DNA of 64,000 nt, taken from contig CAYNKA010000010.1 in NCBI GenBank assembly GCA_964397655.1, positions 62,001-126,000 of the forward strand, given 5' to 3'. The notes under the pieces are model-generated. The model had not been told where the DNA came from and made no database searches. It saw only the letters and a program-made list of their open reading frames with translations. Positions 56,716-64,000 of the stretch are shown here, piece after piece (the first letter of the stretch is position 1; every line of letters begins with the position of its first letter). Origin of the DNA: CAYNKA01 sp964397655 (GTDB lineage: Bacteria; Spirochaetota; Spirochaetia; DTKZ01). A program made the position numbers and the translations under genes.

Positions 56716-58813
56716 CCTTTTCCGGCTCTTCCTCTTCTGAGGTGTGGAGATAGTTGCAGTCGGGGTTTATGCAGGCCTTGTAGGTCCCCCGTTTCTTGTC
56801 GTTCTTCTCCACCAGGAACATCCCGCACTTCGGACAATTCGACGAAGTGGGCTTGTAATGGGTGATGAAGTCGCAGGCCGGGTAGTTCGTGCACCCGTAG
56901 AACTCCTTGCCGCGGCCCTTGGACTTCCTCCGCGCCACGATCTTTCCGTCGCACTTCGGGCAATCCGCGAGGGGGATCGACTTGGTGTTCATGCAGGCCG
57001 GGAAGCCGGAACAGGCGAGGAAGAAGCCGAACCTGCCGAGCTTCTTCACCATCTTCCTGCCGCATTTCTCGCAGACGTGGTCCGTTTCCTCGTCCATGAC
57101 GCCCTTGATCGATTCCATGGTCTCGGACACGTGCTCGACCTTGCTCTTGAAGGGACCGTAGAACTTGCGGATCATGTCCACCCATTCCTCGCTCTGCTCT
57201 TCGACCCGGTCGAGCATGGATTCCATGGAGGCGGTGAAATTGACGTCCAGCACGTCGGGGAAGGACTTGACGAGAAGCTCGTAGATGGTCTTTCCGAGGA
57301 CCGTGGGCATGATCTGCTTGTTCTTCCGGACGACGTAGTACCGGTCGAGCAGGACCGAGATGATGGGAGCGTAGGTGGAAGGCCGCCCGATTCCCTTCTC
57401 CTCCAGAGCCTTCACGATGGTGGCGTCCGAATACCGGGCCGGACCGGTGGTGAAGTGCTGTTCCGGGACGTATTTCTCCCGCTCGACGGTCTCCCCGAGC
57501 TTGAGCGCCGGCAGGCGCTTCTCGGTTTCCTTCGAGGCGAGCAGGCCGAGCACCGCCTGAAAGCCCTTCTCGACCGTACTCGTATAGGACGCCCGGAATA
57601 CGGCGTCGCCGGCCTGGAAGTCCACGGAAACGGTCCTGCTCTTCGAGTTCGTCATCTGCGAGGAGACGAAGCGCTCCCAGATGATGGCGTAAAGACGAAA
57701 TTGGTCCTTGGTGAGATGGGCCTTCACGTACTCGGGCGTATAGGTCACGACGGTGGGACGGATCGCCTCGTGCGCGTCCTGGGCTCCCTTGCCCATCGTG
57801 TAATAGTTCGGTTTTTCCGGAAGCTCCTTGGGATGGAACTCCTCGATGTACTTCCTCACCTCGTCCATGGCGACCTGGGAGATGCGGGTGGAGTCTGTCC
57901 TCATGTAGGTGATGAGACCGATGCGGTTCGAGCCGATGTTGACGCCCTCGTAGAGCTGCTGCGCGATCTGCATGGTCTTCTTGGAAGTGAAGCCGAGACG
58001 GTTCGCGGCGGTCTGCTGGAGCTGCGACGTGGTGAAGGGCGGCCGGGGCCTGCCGGTCTTCTCGGTCTCCTTGATGTCCTTAACGACCACGGCCTCGTTC
58101 TCGATGAGGGCGATGAGGTCGGTCACGTCCTTCTCGTTCTTGAGCTCCGGCTTGTCCTCCTTGAATCGGACGAGCTGGGCGGGGAAGGCGGTCTTTCCCT
58201 TCTTGAGCTCAACGTCGAGGGTCCAGTACTCCTCCGGGATGAAGGATTCGACCTCCTCCTCCCGCTCGCAGATGAGCCGGAGGGCCACGGACTGCACCCG
58301 GCCCGCCGAAAGGCCGTTCTTCACCTTCTCCCAGAGGATGGGCGAAAGGTTGTAGCCCACGATTCTGTCCAGCACCCTCCTCGCCTTCTGAGCGTTCACC
58401 TTCGATTCGTCGATGGTTCCGGGATGGGAGACCGCGTCGCGAATGGCCGAGGGGGTGATTTCGTTGAACACGATCCTCTCGATCTTGAGTTTCGGGTTCT
58501 TCTTGAGGAAGGTCCTCTGGAGATGATAGGAGATCGCCTCACCCTCGCGGTCGTTATCGGAAGCGAGTAGGATGTGTCCCGCCTTGTTCGCCTTGGTCTG
58601 GAGTTCCTTCAGGATTTTCGCCTTGCCGCGCACCGTGATGTATTCCGGCTCGAAGTCGTGGTCGACGTCTATGGCGAGCCTGGACTTCGGAAGATCGATG
58701 AGGTGTCCCATCGACGCCAGCACCGTAAACCCCGACCCGAGGTACTTCTCGATGGTCTTCGCCTTTGCGGGAGACTCCACGATGAGCAGCGTATGCGGTT
58801 TCTTTTCAGCCAT
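56708..58813 (-). CDS. topA: DNA topoisomerase I
   Basis: A 701-residue type IA topoisomerase that relaxes negative supercoils. The N-terminal TOPRIM domain has LLIVESPAKAKTIEKYLG with metal-binding DNDREGE further on; the nucleophile Tyr is in ITYMRTDSTRIS. The C-terminus holds three four-cysteine zinc ribbons (from about residue 580: CEKCG, CPKCDG, CPKCG). The start at 58813 (MAEKKPHTLLIV) is preceded by AGGAG; the longer frame upstream is a shadow of dprA. It overlaps dprA by 8 bases. Confidence 0.96.
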   Translation of the reverse strand: MAEKKPHTLLIVESPAKAKTIEKYLGSGFTVLASMGHLIDLPKSRLAIDVDHDFEPEYITVRGKAKILKELQTKANKAGHILLASDNDREGEAISYHLQRTFLKKNPKLKIERIVFNEITPSAIRDAVSHPGTIDESKVNAQKARRVLDRIVGYNLSPILWEKVKNGLSAGRVQSVALRLICEREEEVESFIPEEYWTLDVELKKGKTAFPAQLVRFKEDKPELKNEKDVTDLIALIENEAVVVKDIKETEKTGRPRPPFTTSQLQQTAANRLGFTSKKTMQIAQQLYEGVNIGSNRIGLITYMRTDSTRISQVAMDEVRKYIEEFHPKELPEKPNYYTMGKGAQDAHEAIRPTVVTYTPEYVKAHLTKDQFRLYAIIWERFVSSQMTNSKSRTVSVDFQAGDAVFRASYTSTVEKGFQAVLGLLASKETEKRLPALKLGETVEREKYVPEQHFTTGPARYSDATIVKALEEKGIGRPSTYAPIISVLLDRYYVVRKNKQIMPTVLGKTIYELLVKSFPDVLDVNFTASMESMLDRVEEQSEEWVDMIRKFYGPFKSKVEHVSETMESIKGVMDEETDHVCEKCGRKMVKKLGRFGFFLACSGFPACMNTKSIPLADCPKCDGKIVARRKSKGRGKEFYGCTNYPACDFITHYKPTSSNCPKCGMFLVEKNDKKRGTYKACINPDCNYLHTSEEEEPEKDE

Positions 58814-59837
58814 GTTCACTTCTCCTGAAATAATCTCCCTGGTGTCCGACCAGTCCGCCCGAAAGCTCCTCTTCGAGAAGGCGGGCGAGGTACAAGCCGG
58901 GCGGGATCGTCCCCGTCCGGCGAATCTCACTCTGCGTCGTCCGCGGCGTCCTCTCCGCGGACGTCCCCGGATACCAGTCCTTGCGCACGTCCTCGAACCG
59001 GCTCACGACAGCTGCTCCTTCCTCGGCGAGCCTTCTCGATCCCTCCCCGGACGCGCCCTCGAGCCCGTCGGCGTGGACGTAGAGATCGCGGCCCTGTTCC
59101 AGGGCGAAGCCCGCGGTTATGAGCGCGCCGGACCTGGCGGGCGCCTCCACCACCACGGTCCCACGGGCGAGGCCGGAGAGGATCCGGTTCCGTTCCGGAA
59201 AGCGGTACTTCAGCGGGCCCTCTCCGGGTTCGTACTCCGTGAGGAGGAGTCCGCCGGCGGCGAGGATTTCCGCGGCGAGCGGCCGGTTCGACTTCGGGTG
59301 AGCCGTGTCGGCTCCGTGCCCCAGGACCGCCACGGTGTACCCGCCGGCCGCGAGGCAGCCCCGGTGCGCCTCTCCGTCTATGCCCCGCGCGAGGCCGGAA
59401 ACCACTCCGATTCCCGCCTCCGCAGTCTCGAAGGCGACCCTGAAGGCCGCCTTCCTTCCAGCGCCGCTCGGCGCCCTCGTTCCCACCACAGCCAGGAGCG
59501 GCGAACACCGGTCGGGAAGCCTGCCCCGGAAGAACAATAGGAACGGAGGGTCGTAGATCTCCCTGAGCTGGGGAGGATAGCCTTCGTCCTCGATCGAAAG
59601 CAGGCCTATTCCCTTACTCTCGGCCGATTTCAGAGTCTTTTCCGCCTCCCGGAGGAGATCCCCGGCGTTCCACACGGTGTTCCTGAGCCTCCGGGAAACG
59701 AAGGCCTGGACGTCGGCTCCCCTGAGGCGCAGAAAGTCATCGCAGCGGCGGAGCCGCTCGAGAATCGCGGGCTTCTCGGTGCAGCGAAGGCCGGGGATCC
59801 GATTCACCGCCAGGAGAAGGACAGGGTCGCGGCTCAC
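58806..59837 (-). CDS. dprA: DprA/Smf DNA-processing protein
   Basis: A 343-residue protein with an N-terminal SAM-like region and a Rossmann-type DprA core: VVGTRAPSGAGR, VSGLARGIDGEAHRG, FPERNRILSGLA, RSGALITAGFALEQGRDLY. DprA binds incoming single-stranded DNA and loads RecA in transformation; in spirochaetes it is kept although competence is rarely shown. It overlaps the lipoprotein gene by four bases (ATGA) and topA by eight. Confidence 0.93.
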   Translation of the reverse strand: MSRDPVLLLAVNRIPGLRCTEKPAILERLRRCDDFLRLRGADVQAFVSRRLRNTVWNAGDLLREAEKTLKSAESKGIGLLSIEDEGYPPQLREIYDPPFLLFFRGRLPDRCSPLLAVVGTRAPSGAGRKAAFRVAFETAEAGIGVVSGLARGIDGEAHRGCLAAGGYTVAVLGHGADTAHPKSNRPLAAEILAAGGLLLTEYEPGEGPLKYRFPERNRILSGLARGTVVVEAPARSGALITAGFALEQGRDLYVHADGLEGASGEGSRRLAEEGAAVVSRFEDVRKDWYPGTSAERTPRTTQSEIRRTGTIPPGLYLARLLEEELSGGLVGHQGDYFRRSEHG

Positions 59838-60553
59838 TTGACCGCCCCCCCGAGGATGAGTTTCTTGTTCGCCCTCGCCTCGTCACGCTTCGTTCCAGCG
59901 GCCGGTGTGTCGATGATCCTGTCATAGAGCTCGAGCGCCTTCTCGATCTCGCCCCGCTGGTAACGGACGCGGGCCAGGAGGAAGAGAGCGTCGACGTTCT
60001 GTCTTTCCAGCGATACGAGCTTCTCCAGGTACGGGATCGCCTTGTCCGGCCGGTCCAGTTCGAAGACGTAGAGCACGGCCAGACCGTAGAGGGCCGAGCC
60101 CATGCGGGGTTCGAGTTCCAGGCTCCGGAGGTAGGCGCCCTCGGCCTCGGCCAGAAGCGAGGTCCTCGCGGCCGGATCGCTCACCGACTTGGAGAGCCTG
60201 CCCGCCGAGATCGCCTTGAACGTGAAGAGGGCCGCGTTTTCGGGGTAGATCCTTATAGCCTCGTCGAGCGTTTCGAGGGCCTTCCCGTACATCCGGTTGT
60301 CCATGTATGCAATCGCGAGAAGACGGTAATACGTACCGAGTTTTTCCGTGGCCTTCAGCTTTTCCTCGACGAGGCTGCGATACTTCGCCACCTCTTTCGT
60401 GAGTTCCTTGATCCGTTCGGTCGAGGCGGAACCGTCCTCGTAAGGCTTCGATTCCATTTCCGCGATGAGACGCTTCGCAGCCTTCTCGTCCTTCGAGGAG
60501 CAGGCGGCGAGGAGCAGAACGCTGGCTGCGAGGCAGACGGCCTTCCTGATCAT
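59834..60553 (-). CDS. TPR-repeat lipoprotein
   Basis: A 239-residue lipoprotein. The signal peptide with lipobox is MIRKAVCLAASVLLLAAC followed by SSKDE, so the mature N-terminus is lipidated Cys18. The rest contains about four tetratricopeptide repeats (KLGTYYRLLAIAYMDNRMYG, MGSALYGLAVLYVFELDRPDK, VDALFLLARVRYQRGEIEKA; each given in part), a protein-protein interaction scaffold in the periplasm. The start at 60553 is chosen from the signal peptide and GAGGG upstream. It may belong to an envelope assembly complex; no specific partner is visible. Confidence 0.8.
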   Translation of the reverse strand: MIRKAVCLAASVLLLAACSSKDEKAAKRLIAEMESKPYEDGSASTERIKELTKEVAKYRSLVEEKLKATEKLGTYYRLLAIAYMDNRMYGKALETLDEAIRIYPENAALFTFKAISAGRLSKSVSDPAARTSLLAEAEGAYLRSLELEPRMGSALYGLAVLYVFELDRPDKAIPYLEKLVSLERQNVDALFLLARVRYQRGEIEKALELYDRIIDTPAAGTKRDEARANKKLILGGAVK

Positions 60554-60587
60554 ACGGTTTCCCTCATGTTCATTACGCATAGAGCCG

Positions 60588-61352
60588 CTACCGTGCTTCG
60601 GACAGGATCTTGCCGGTCGCGGACGCCCCGATTCGGTCCGCTCCCGCCTCGAGGAAGGCCTTGACGGCCGCAAAGTCCCTGATCCCGCCCGCGGCCTTCA
60701 CCCCCGCGGATTCCCCCGCCATGAGACGGAGAAGCTTCACGTCTTCGACGGAGGCCCCGCTTGCCGCGAAGCCGGTCGAGGTCTTCAGCATGTGAGCTCC
60801 CGCGAGGAGGGACAGGACGCCCGCGAGGATCTTCTCCTCCTCGCCGAGGAGGCACATCTCGAGGATCACCTTCACGAGCCGCCCCTCCGCGGCCTCCACC
60901 ACGGCCCCCACGTCGCGGAAAACGCCGACGATGTCGCCGTCCTTCAGCATACCGATGGGAATGACCGTGTCGAACTCCTCGCAGCCCTCCGCGAGGGCTG
61001 CGCGGGTCTCCTCCGCCTTGGCGGCCGAAAGGGCGTAGCCCAGGGGGAAGCCCACGACCGTGCAGACCTTGACTCCGCTTCCCGCGAGGAGTTCCGCGGC
61101 GAGGGCCACCCGGTTCGAGGGAACGCAGACGCTCGCGGTCCTGTATTCCCGGGCGTCCCGGCAGAGCGCGGCATACGCGTCCTTTCCGGCCTCTGCTTTG
61201 AGCAGCGTGTGGTCGAAGTAGGAGGCAAGCGGTTGTCCCTTGCCGGCCCTTACCCCGATCGGGGAAGCCTTGCGCGGCGACAGACCCGCGGCTTTTATCT
61301 CCTTCAGGGCGATGGCCCTGATTTCGTCTATTCTCATGATCTTGTTTTCCAT
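60588..61352 (-). CDS. deoC: Deoxyribose-phosphate aldolase
   Basis: A 254-residue class I aldolase that splits 2-deoxyribose 5-phosphate into glyceraldehyde 3-phosphate and acetaldehyde in deoxynucleoside catabolism. The TIM barrel shows DHTLLK, the Schiff-base Lys in HMLKTSTGF and the second Lys in GVKAAGGIRD. GGAG precedes the ATG. No other deo genes are adjacent; it lies between a Xer recombinase and the TPR lipoprotein in the same direction. Confidence 0.94.
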   Translation of the reverse strand: MENKIMRIDEIRAIALKEIKAAGLSPRKASPIGVRAGKGQPLASYFDHTLLKAEAGKDAYAALCRDAREYRTASVCVPSNRVALAAELLAGSGVKVCTVVGFPLGYALSAAKAEETRAALAEGCEEFDTVIPIGMLKDGDIVGVFRDVGAVVEAAEGRLVKVILEMCLLGEEEKILAGVLSLLAGAHMLKTSTGFAASGASVEDVKLLRLMAGESAGVKAAGGIRDFAAVKAFLEAGADRIGASATGKILSEAR

Positions 61353-61365
61353 CGGATTCTCCTTT

Positions 61366-62268
61366 TCATCCCCTGGGATGGAAGTCCCTGTGGGATTTTT
61401 CCAGGATGTCCCGGTCCACGTGAGTGTAGATCTGGGTCGTGGAAATGTCGGCGTGCCCGAGCAGCTCCTGCACGGCCCTCAGATTGGCCCCTCCCCTGAG
61501 GAGATGGGTCGCGAACGAATGACGGAGGGTATGCACCTTTCCGTCGCTCCCCGTCCTGCACAGGAGCCCCTTGAACTTCTTCCAGATTCCCTTCCGCGTG
61601 AGCGGTCCGCCCGTGTGGTTGAGGAAAAGTTCGGTGCGGGAACCGCGTTCCGCGCCCCGTCTCGCCGCGAGGACGGGCCGGGACTCTTCGAGGTATCTCC
61701 TCATCCAGGCTTCCGCCTCGCCTCCCACCGGAACCATCCTCTCCTTCCGCCCCTTCCCGCGGACCCTGAGCACACCTTCGGAGAGATGCACGCGGTCAAG
61801 GGTCAGGTCCTGGGCCTCGGAGATCCTGAGGCCGCAGGAGTAGATGAGCTCGAAGAGACAGCGGTCCCTGAGGCCTTCCGGGCCGGAAATATCGACCTCG
61901 GCGAGAAGGTCGTCGATCTCCTCGACCGTGAACACGTCGGGTATCGACCTCTTCACCTTGGGCATCCGCACCGTCTGCGCGGGATTGGTCCTCATGAGTC
62001 CTTCCCGGACGAGGAAGCGGTACAGGCCGCGGAGCGTGCTCTGCACTTTGGCGGAAGACCTCGGGGAGAGCCCGTCCCGGTCCCGCCTCATGGAAAGGTA
62101 GGACGTGATCGTCAGGGGGGTGACGTCGGTCACGGCCGTTCCTTCCGCGTCGAGAAAGGCGAAAAAGGCCGAGAGTTCCCTGAGGTAGACCTCCACCGAA
62201 CTCTTCGCGAGATTCCGTTCCGCTACGAGGTGCGTTTCGTACGAGGCGAAAATGGTCCGGGCTTCCAC
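61366..62268 (-). CDS. xerD: XerD-type tyrosine recombinase
   Basis: A 300-residue tyrosine recombinase with all catalytic residues: Arg in SCGLRISEAQ, Lys in VRGKGRKERM, HTLRHSFATHLL and GHADISTTQIYTH. It is about as long as XerC at 55789-56715 and clearly a paralogue. XerCD act as a heterotetramer at dif at the end of replication; adjacency to ftsZ/ftsA fits coupling of dimer resolution to division. I assign XerD by context, not by alignment. It is 11 bases downstream of ftsZ. Confidence 0.82.
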   Translation of the reverse strand: MEARTIFASYETHLVAERNLAKSSVEVYLRELSAFFAFLDAEGTAVTDVTPLTITSYLSMRRDRDGLSPRSSAKVQSTLRGLYRFLVREGLMRTNPAQTVRMPKVKRSIPDVFTVEEIDDLLAEVDISGPEGLRDRCLFELIYSCGLRISEAQDLTLDRVHLSEGVLRVRGKGRKERMVPVGGEAEAWMRRYLEESRPVLAARRGAERGSRTELFLNHTGGPLTRKGIWKKFKGLLCRTGSDGKVHTLRHSFATHLLRGGANLRAVQELLGHADISTTQIYTHVDRDILEKSHRDFHPRG

Positions 62269-62279
62269 GACGGCATCTC

Positions 62280-63452
62280 CTAGGCGCCCTTGCCCCCGGA
62301 AGCCTGCCGATACCGGAGAACGGCCGGTATTCCGAGCTCGTCGCTCTGAAGGAGTCCGTCGCTCCGGAAGAGGTCCTCGCCTCCGCGTGCGGGCTTTCCG
62401 CTCGTCATCTTGACCCAGTCGTCGAGGGAGATGTACTCGCCGTCCTTCTTCTTCTCCGAACGGGAGTCGGCCTCTTCGTCCGCAGCCGGAGGCCGGGAAA
62501 AGCCGGTCGCTATGACCGTCACGCGGATCTCGTCGTCGAGGCTCTCGTCGATGGCGTTGCCCGCGATGATGAGAGCGTCCTCGTCGGCGTTGGCCGTTAT
62601 GATGTTGAGGATCTCTTCGTATTCGCTCAGCGAGAAATCGCCGCCTCCCGTGACGTTCACGAGGATGCCTTTCGCGCCCTCGATGTGGGCGTCCTCCAGG
62701 AGCGGATTGTTGATGGCGTTGGTCGCGGCGTCCACGGCCCGGTTGTCGCCGTTGCCGATCCCGATCCCCATGAGAGCCTGCCCCTGGCCCTTCATGATCG
62801 TCCTCACGTCGGCGAAGTCGATGTTTATTTCGCCCGCCTTGGTGATGAGGTCGGAGATTCCCTGTACGCCCTGCCTGAGCACGTCGTCGGCGATGAGGAA
62901 GGCCTGCTTGATGGGAGTTCTTCTGTCTACAACCTTGAGAAGGTGCTGGTTGGGTATCGTGATGAGGGTATCCACCGATTCGTGCAGCTTGGCGATGCCT
63001 TCCTCGGCCAGCTTCATCTTCTTCTTTCCCTCGAAATCGAAGGGCTTCGTCACCACCGCCACGGTGAGGATGCCGAGGTCCTTGGCGATCTGCGCGATGA
63101 TGGGAGCCGCGCCGGTGCCCGTGCCGCCGCCCATTCCCGCCGTGATGAAGACCATGTCGGCGCCCCGGATCAGGTCCTGGATGCGGTCCTTGTCCTCGAG
63201 CGCGGCCTTCTCGCCGACCTCGGGAACGCCGCCGGCCCCGAGCCCTCCGGTGAGCTTCGAGCCAAGGGGCATCCGGAGCTCAGCGTTCGAGAGCTGGAGA
63301 GCCTGCAGATCGGTGTTCACCGCGACGAACTGCACGTTCTTGAGCCCTCCGGTTATCATCCGGTTGACGGCGTTGCTTCCTCCGCCTCCGACTCCTATCA
63401 CCTTGATGACCGTCGGACTCGTGACGGTGTCTTCCAAGATTTCAATAGTCAT
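62280..63452 (-). CDS. ftsZ: Cell-division protein FtsZ
   Basis: A 390-residue tubulin-like GTPase that forms the division ring. The tubulin signature is GMGGGTGTGAAP, and the N-terminal loop is IGVGGGGSNAVNRM. A C-terminal variable linker with DSRSEKKKDGEYISLDDW and a conserved terminal region ELGIPAVLRYRQ follow. The start at 63452 is chosen because the family N-terminus begins there; an eight-G run (63456-63463) lies three bases upstream as ribosome binding site. Confidence 0.96.
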   Translation of the reverse strand: MTIEILEDTVTSPTVIKVIGVGGGGSNAVNRMITGGLKNVQFVAVNTDLQALQLSNAELRMPLGSKLTGGLGAGGVPEVGEKAALEDKDRIQDLIRGADMVFITAGMGGGTGTGAAPIIAQIAKDLGILTVAVVTKPFDFEGKKKMKLAEEGIAKLHESVDTLITIPNQHLLKVVDRRTPIKQAFLIADDVLRQGVQGISDLITKAGEINIDFADVRTIMKGQGQALMGIGIGNGDNRAVDAATNAINNPLLEDAHIEGAKGILVNVTGGGDFSLSEYEEILNIITANADEDALIIAGNAIDESLDDEIRVTVIATGFSRPPAADEEADSRSEKKKDGEYISLDDWVKMTSGKPARGGEDLFRSDGLLQSDELGIPAVLRYRQASGGKGA

Positions 63453-63455
63453 GTT

Positions 63456-63463
63456 CCCCCCCC
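63456..63463 (-). promoter_or_regulatory. Eight-G tract as ribosome binding site of ftsZ
   Basis: On the coding strand eight consecutive G end three bases before the ftsZ ATG. It is the only purine-rich stretch in the 25-base ftsA-ftsZ gap. Confidence 0.5.
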
Positions 63464-63477
63464 ATGCGCGCGCGGCG

Positions 63478-64000
63478 CTATTCAAAAAAGTTCTTGAACC
63501 ATTGACGCATCGACGAAACAAGACCCGTCTCGGGCCTCTCCTTGGGCTGACCCTCCTTGCCTTCGAATTCCACGAACGACGAACCGTACAAAACGAGCCC
63601 GACCGCCGAAGCGTATTCCGGGCTCTGATATTCTCCGACGAGACCCCCCAGCTTGTTCGGGACGCCGACCCTGGCCGAGGTCCCGAAGATGTCCTGGGCG
63701 AGTTCCACTGCGCCGGGCAGGAGCGCGCCGCCGCCGGTCAGGACGACTCCGCCGTTGAGTCTCTTCTGAAAACCCTTCTTCTCGACCTTCTCCCTCACCA
63801 TGGAAAAAATCTCCGCTATCCTCGGCTGGATGATGGCGCAGAGGTCCTTCCTCGCCACGGAGAGCGGCGGCCTTCCGCCGAAGCCGGGGATGATGGTGTC
63901 CTGGCCCGGCTCCAACAGCGAGAAGTGGCAGCAGCCCGCCGCCCGCTTTATCTTCTCCGCGGCCTCCACCGGAGTCTTGAGCATGATGGAAAGGTCGCCG
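63478..64000 (-). CDS. ftsA: Cell-division protein FtsA, C-terminal part (5' end outside window)
   Basis: The C-terminal 173 residues of an actin-like protein; the frame stays open to the window edge (continuing GDLSI before the first in-window Met). Features: the phosphate-2/adenosine loop VVLTGGGALLPGA, the IIQPRIAEIFSMVREKVEKKG helix (split), and the terminal amphipathic helix MRQWFKNFFE that attaches FtsZ filaments to the membrane. It precedes ftsZ by 25 bases, the universal order. Confidence 0.93.
   Translation of the reverse strand, partial: GDLSIMLKTPVEAAEKIKRAAGCCHFSLLEPGQDTIIPGFGGRPPLSVARKDLCAIIQPRIAEIFSMVREKVEKKGFQKRLNGGVVLTGGGALLPGAVELAQDIFGTSARVGVPNKLGGLVGEYQSPEYASAVGLVLYGSSFVEFEGKEGQPKERPETGLVSSMRQWFKNFFE

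Noticed and set aside
1..64000. CRISPR arrays, tRNA or rRNA genes
   Set aside because: I looked for regularly spaced repeats and for tRNA/rRNA-like segments in the intergenic regions and saw none; a covariance-model scan would be needed to exclude small RNAs.

Overview
The window is a GC-rich stretch of a spirochaete chromosome (Spirochaetota, closest in character to the Treponema/Spirochaeta side). The evidence is gene order and content. A periplasmic-flagella cluster runs flgB-flgC-fliE-fliF-fliG-fliH-fliI-fliJ-flbB-fliK-flgD-flgE-flbD-motA-motB-fliL-fliM-fliN-fliO-fliP-fliQ-fliR-flhB-flhA-flhF-flhG-...-fliA, preceded by ftsA-ftsZ-xer-deoC-lipoprotein-dprA-topA-xer-hslV-hslU, an arrangement known from Borrelia and Treponema. 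FlbB, a FapA-like protein next to sigma-28, a Ter/FabV enoyl reductase of the Treponema denticola type, and a FlgE carrying the spirochaetal crosslink residues agree with this. I do not assign a species.

Layout. Positions 1-8766 hold mostly plus-strand housekeeping genes: the end of a URO-D-family gene, a MutY-like glycosylase lacking an Fe-S cluster, an EamA transporter, a solute-binding protein (minus), a DEAD-box helicase, a BaiN-type flavoprotein, FabV/Ter (minus), and a membrane-spanning LuxR-type regulator. Positions 8844-13894 encode an ABC importer (binding protein, ATPase, fused permease, second ATPase) ending in a strong terminator. Positions 13900-16580 are a disturbed, more AT-rich accessory patch: a FecR-domain protein, a RAYT-type Y1 transposase and eight copies of an 11-bp repeat, GGGGACGGAGG. 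Positions 16582-22217 (plus) carry a HisD paralogue, folC, an aldose epimerase, a macro-domain protein and rqcH.

From 64000 down to 22214 every gene is on the minus strand with gaps of about 110 bases or less and many 1-14 base overlaps, so about 41.8 kb reads as one giant transcription cluster. It goes from division (ftsA, ftsZ) through chromosome and protein maintenance (Xer recombinases, TopA, DprA, HslUV) to the complete basal body, hook, stator, export apparatus and regulators (FlhF, FlhG, FliA). It then passes without a break through FapA-like, small coiled-coil and membrane proteins into a tightly overlapping trio: a divergent Hsp70, a J-domain/HEAT protein and a CheA-like kinase without receiver. 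That trio, sitting at the end of a flagellar operon, is the most interesting candidate for an undescribed system here.

Other points worth attention: a 9-G tract touching the fliP start codon, a CTG start for fliO, the FlgE Lys165/Cys178 pair, a HisD paralogue with changed metal ligands, and a probable leaderless GTG-start sensor gene next to the ABC importer. I saw no rRNA, tRNA or CRISPR array. Promoters are reported only where spacing and consensus agree by eye.
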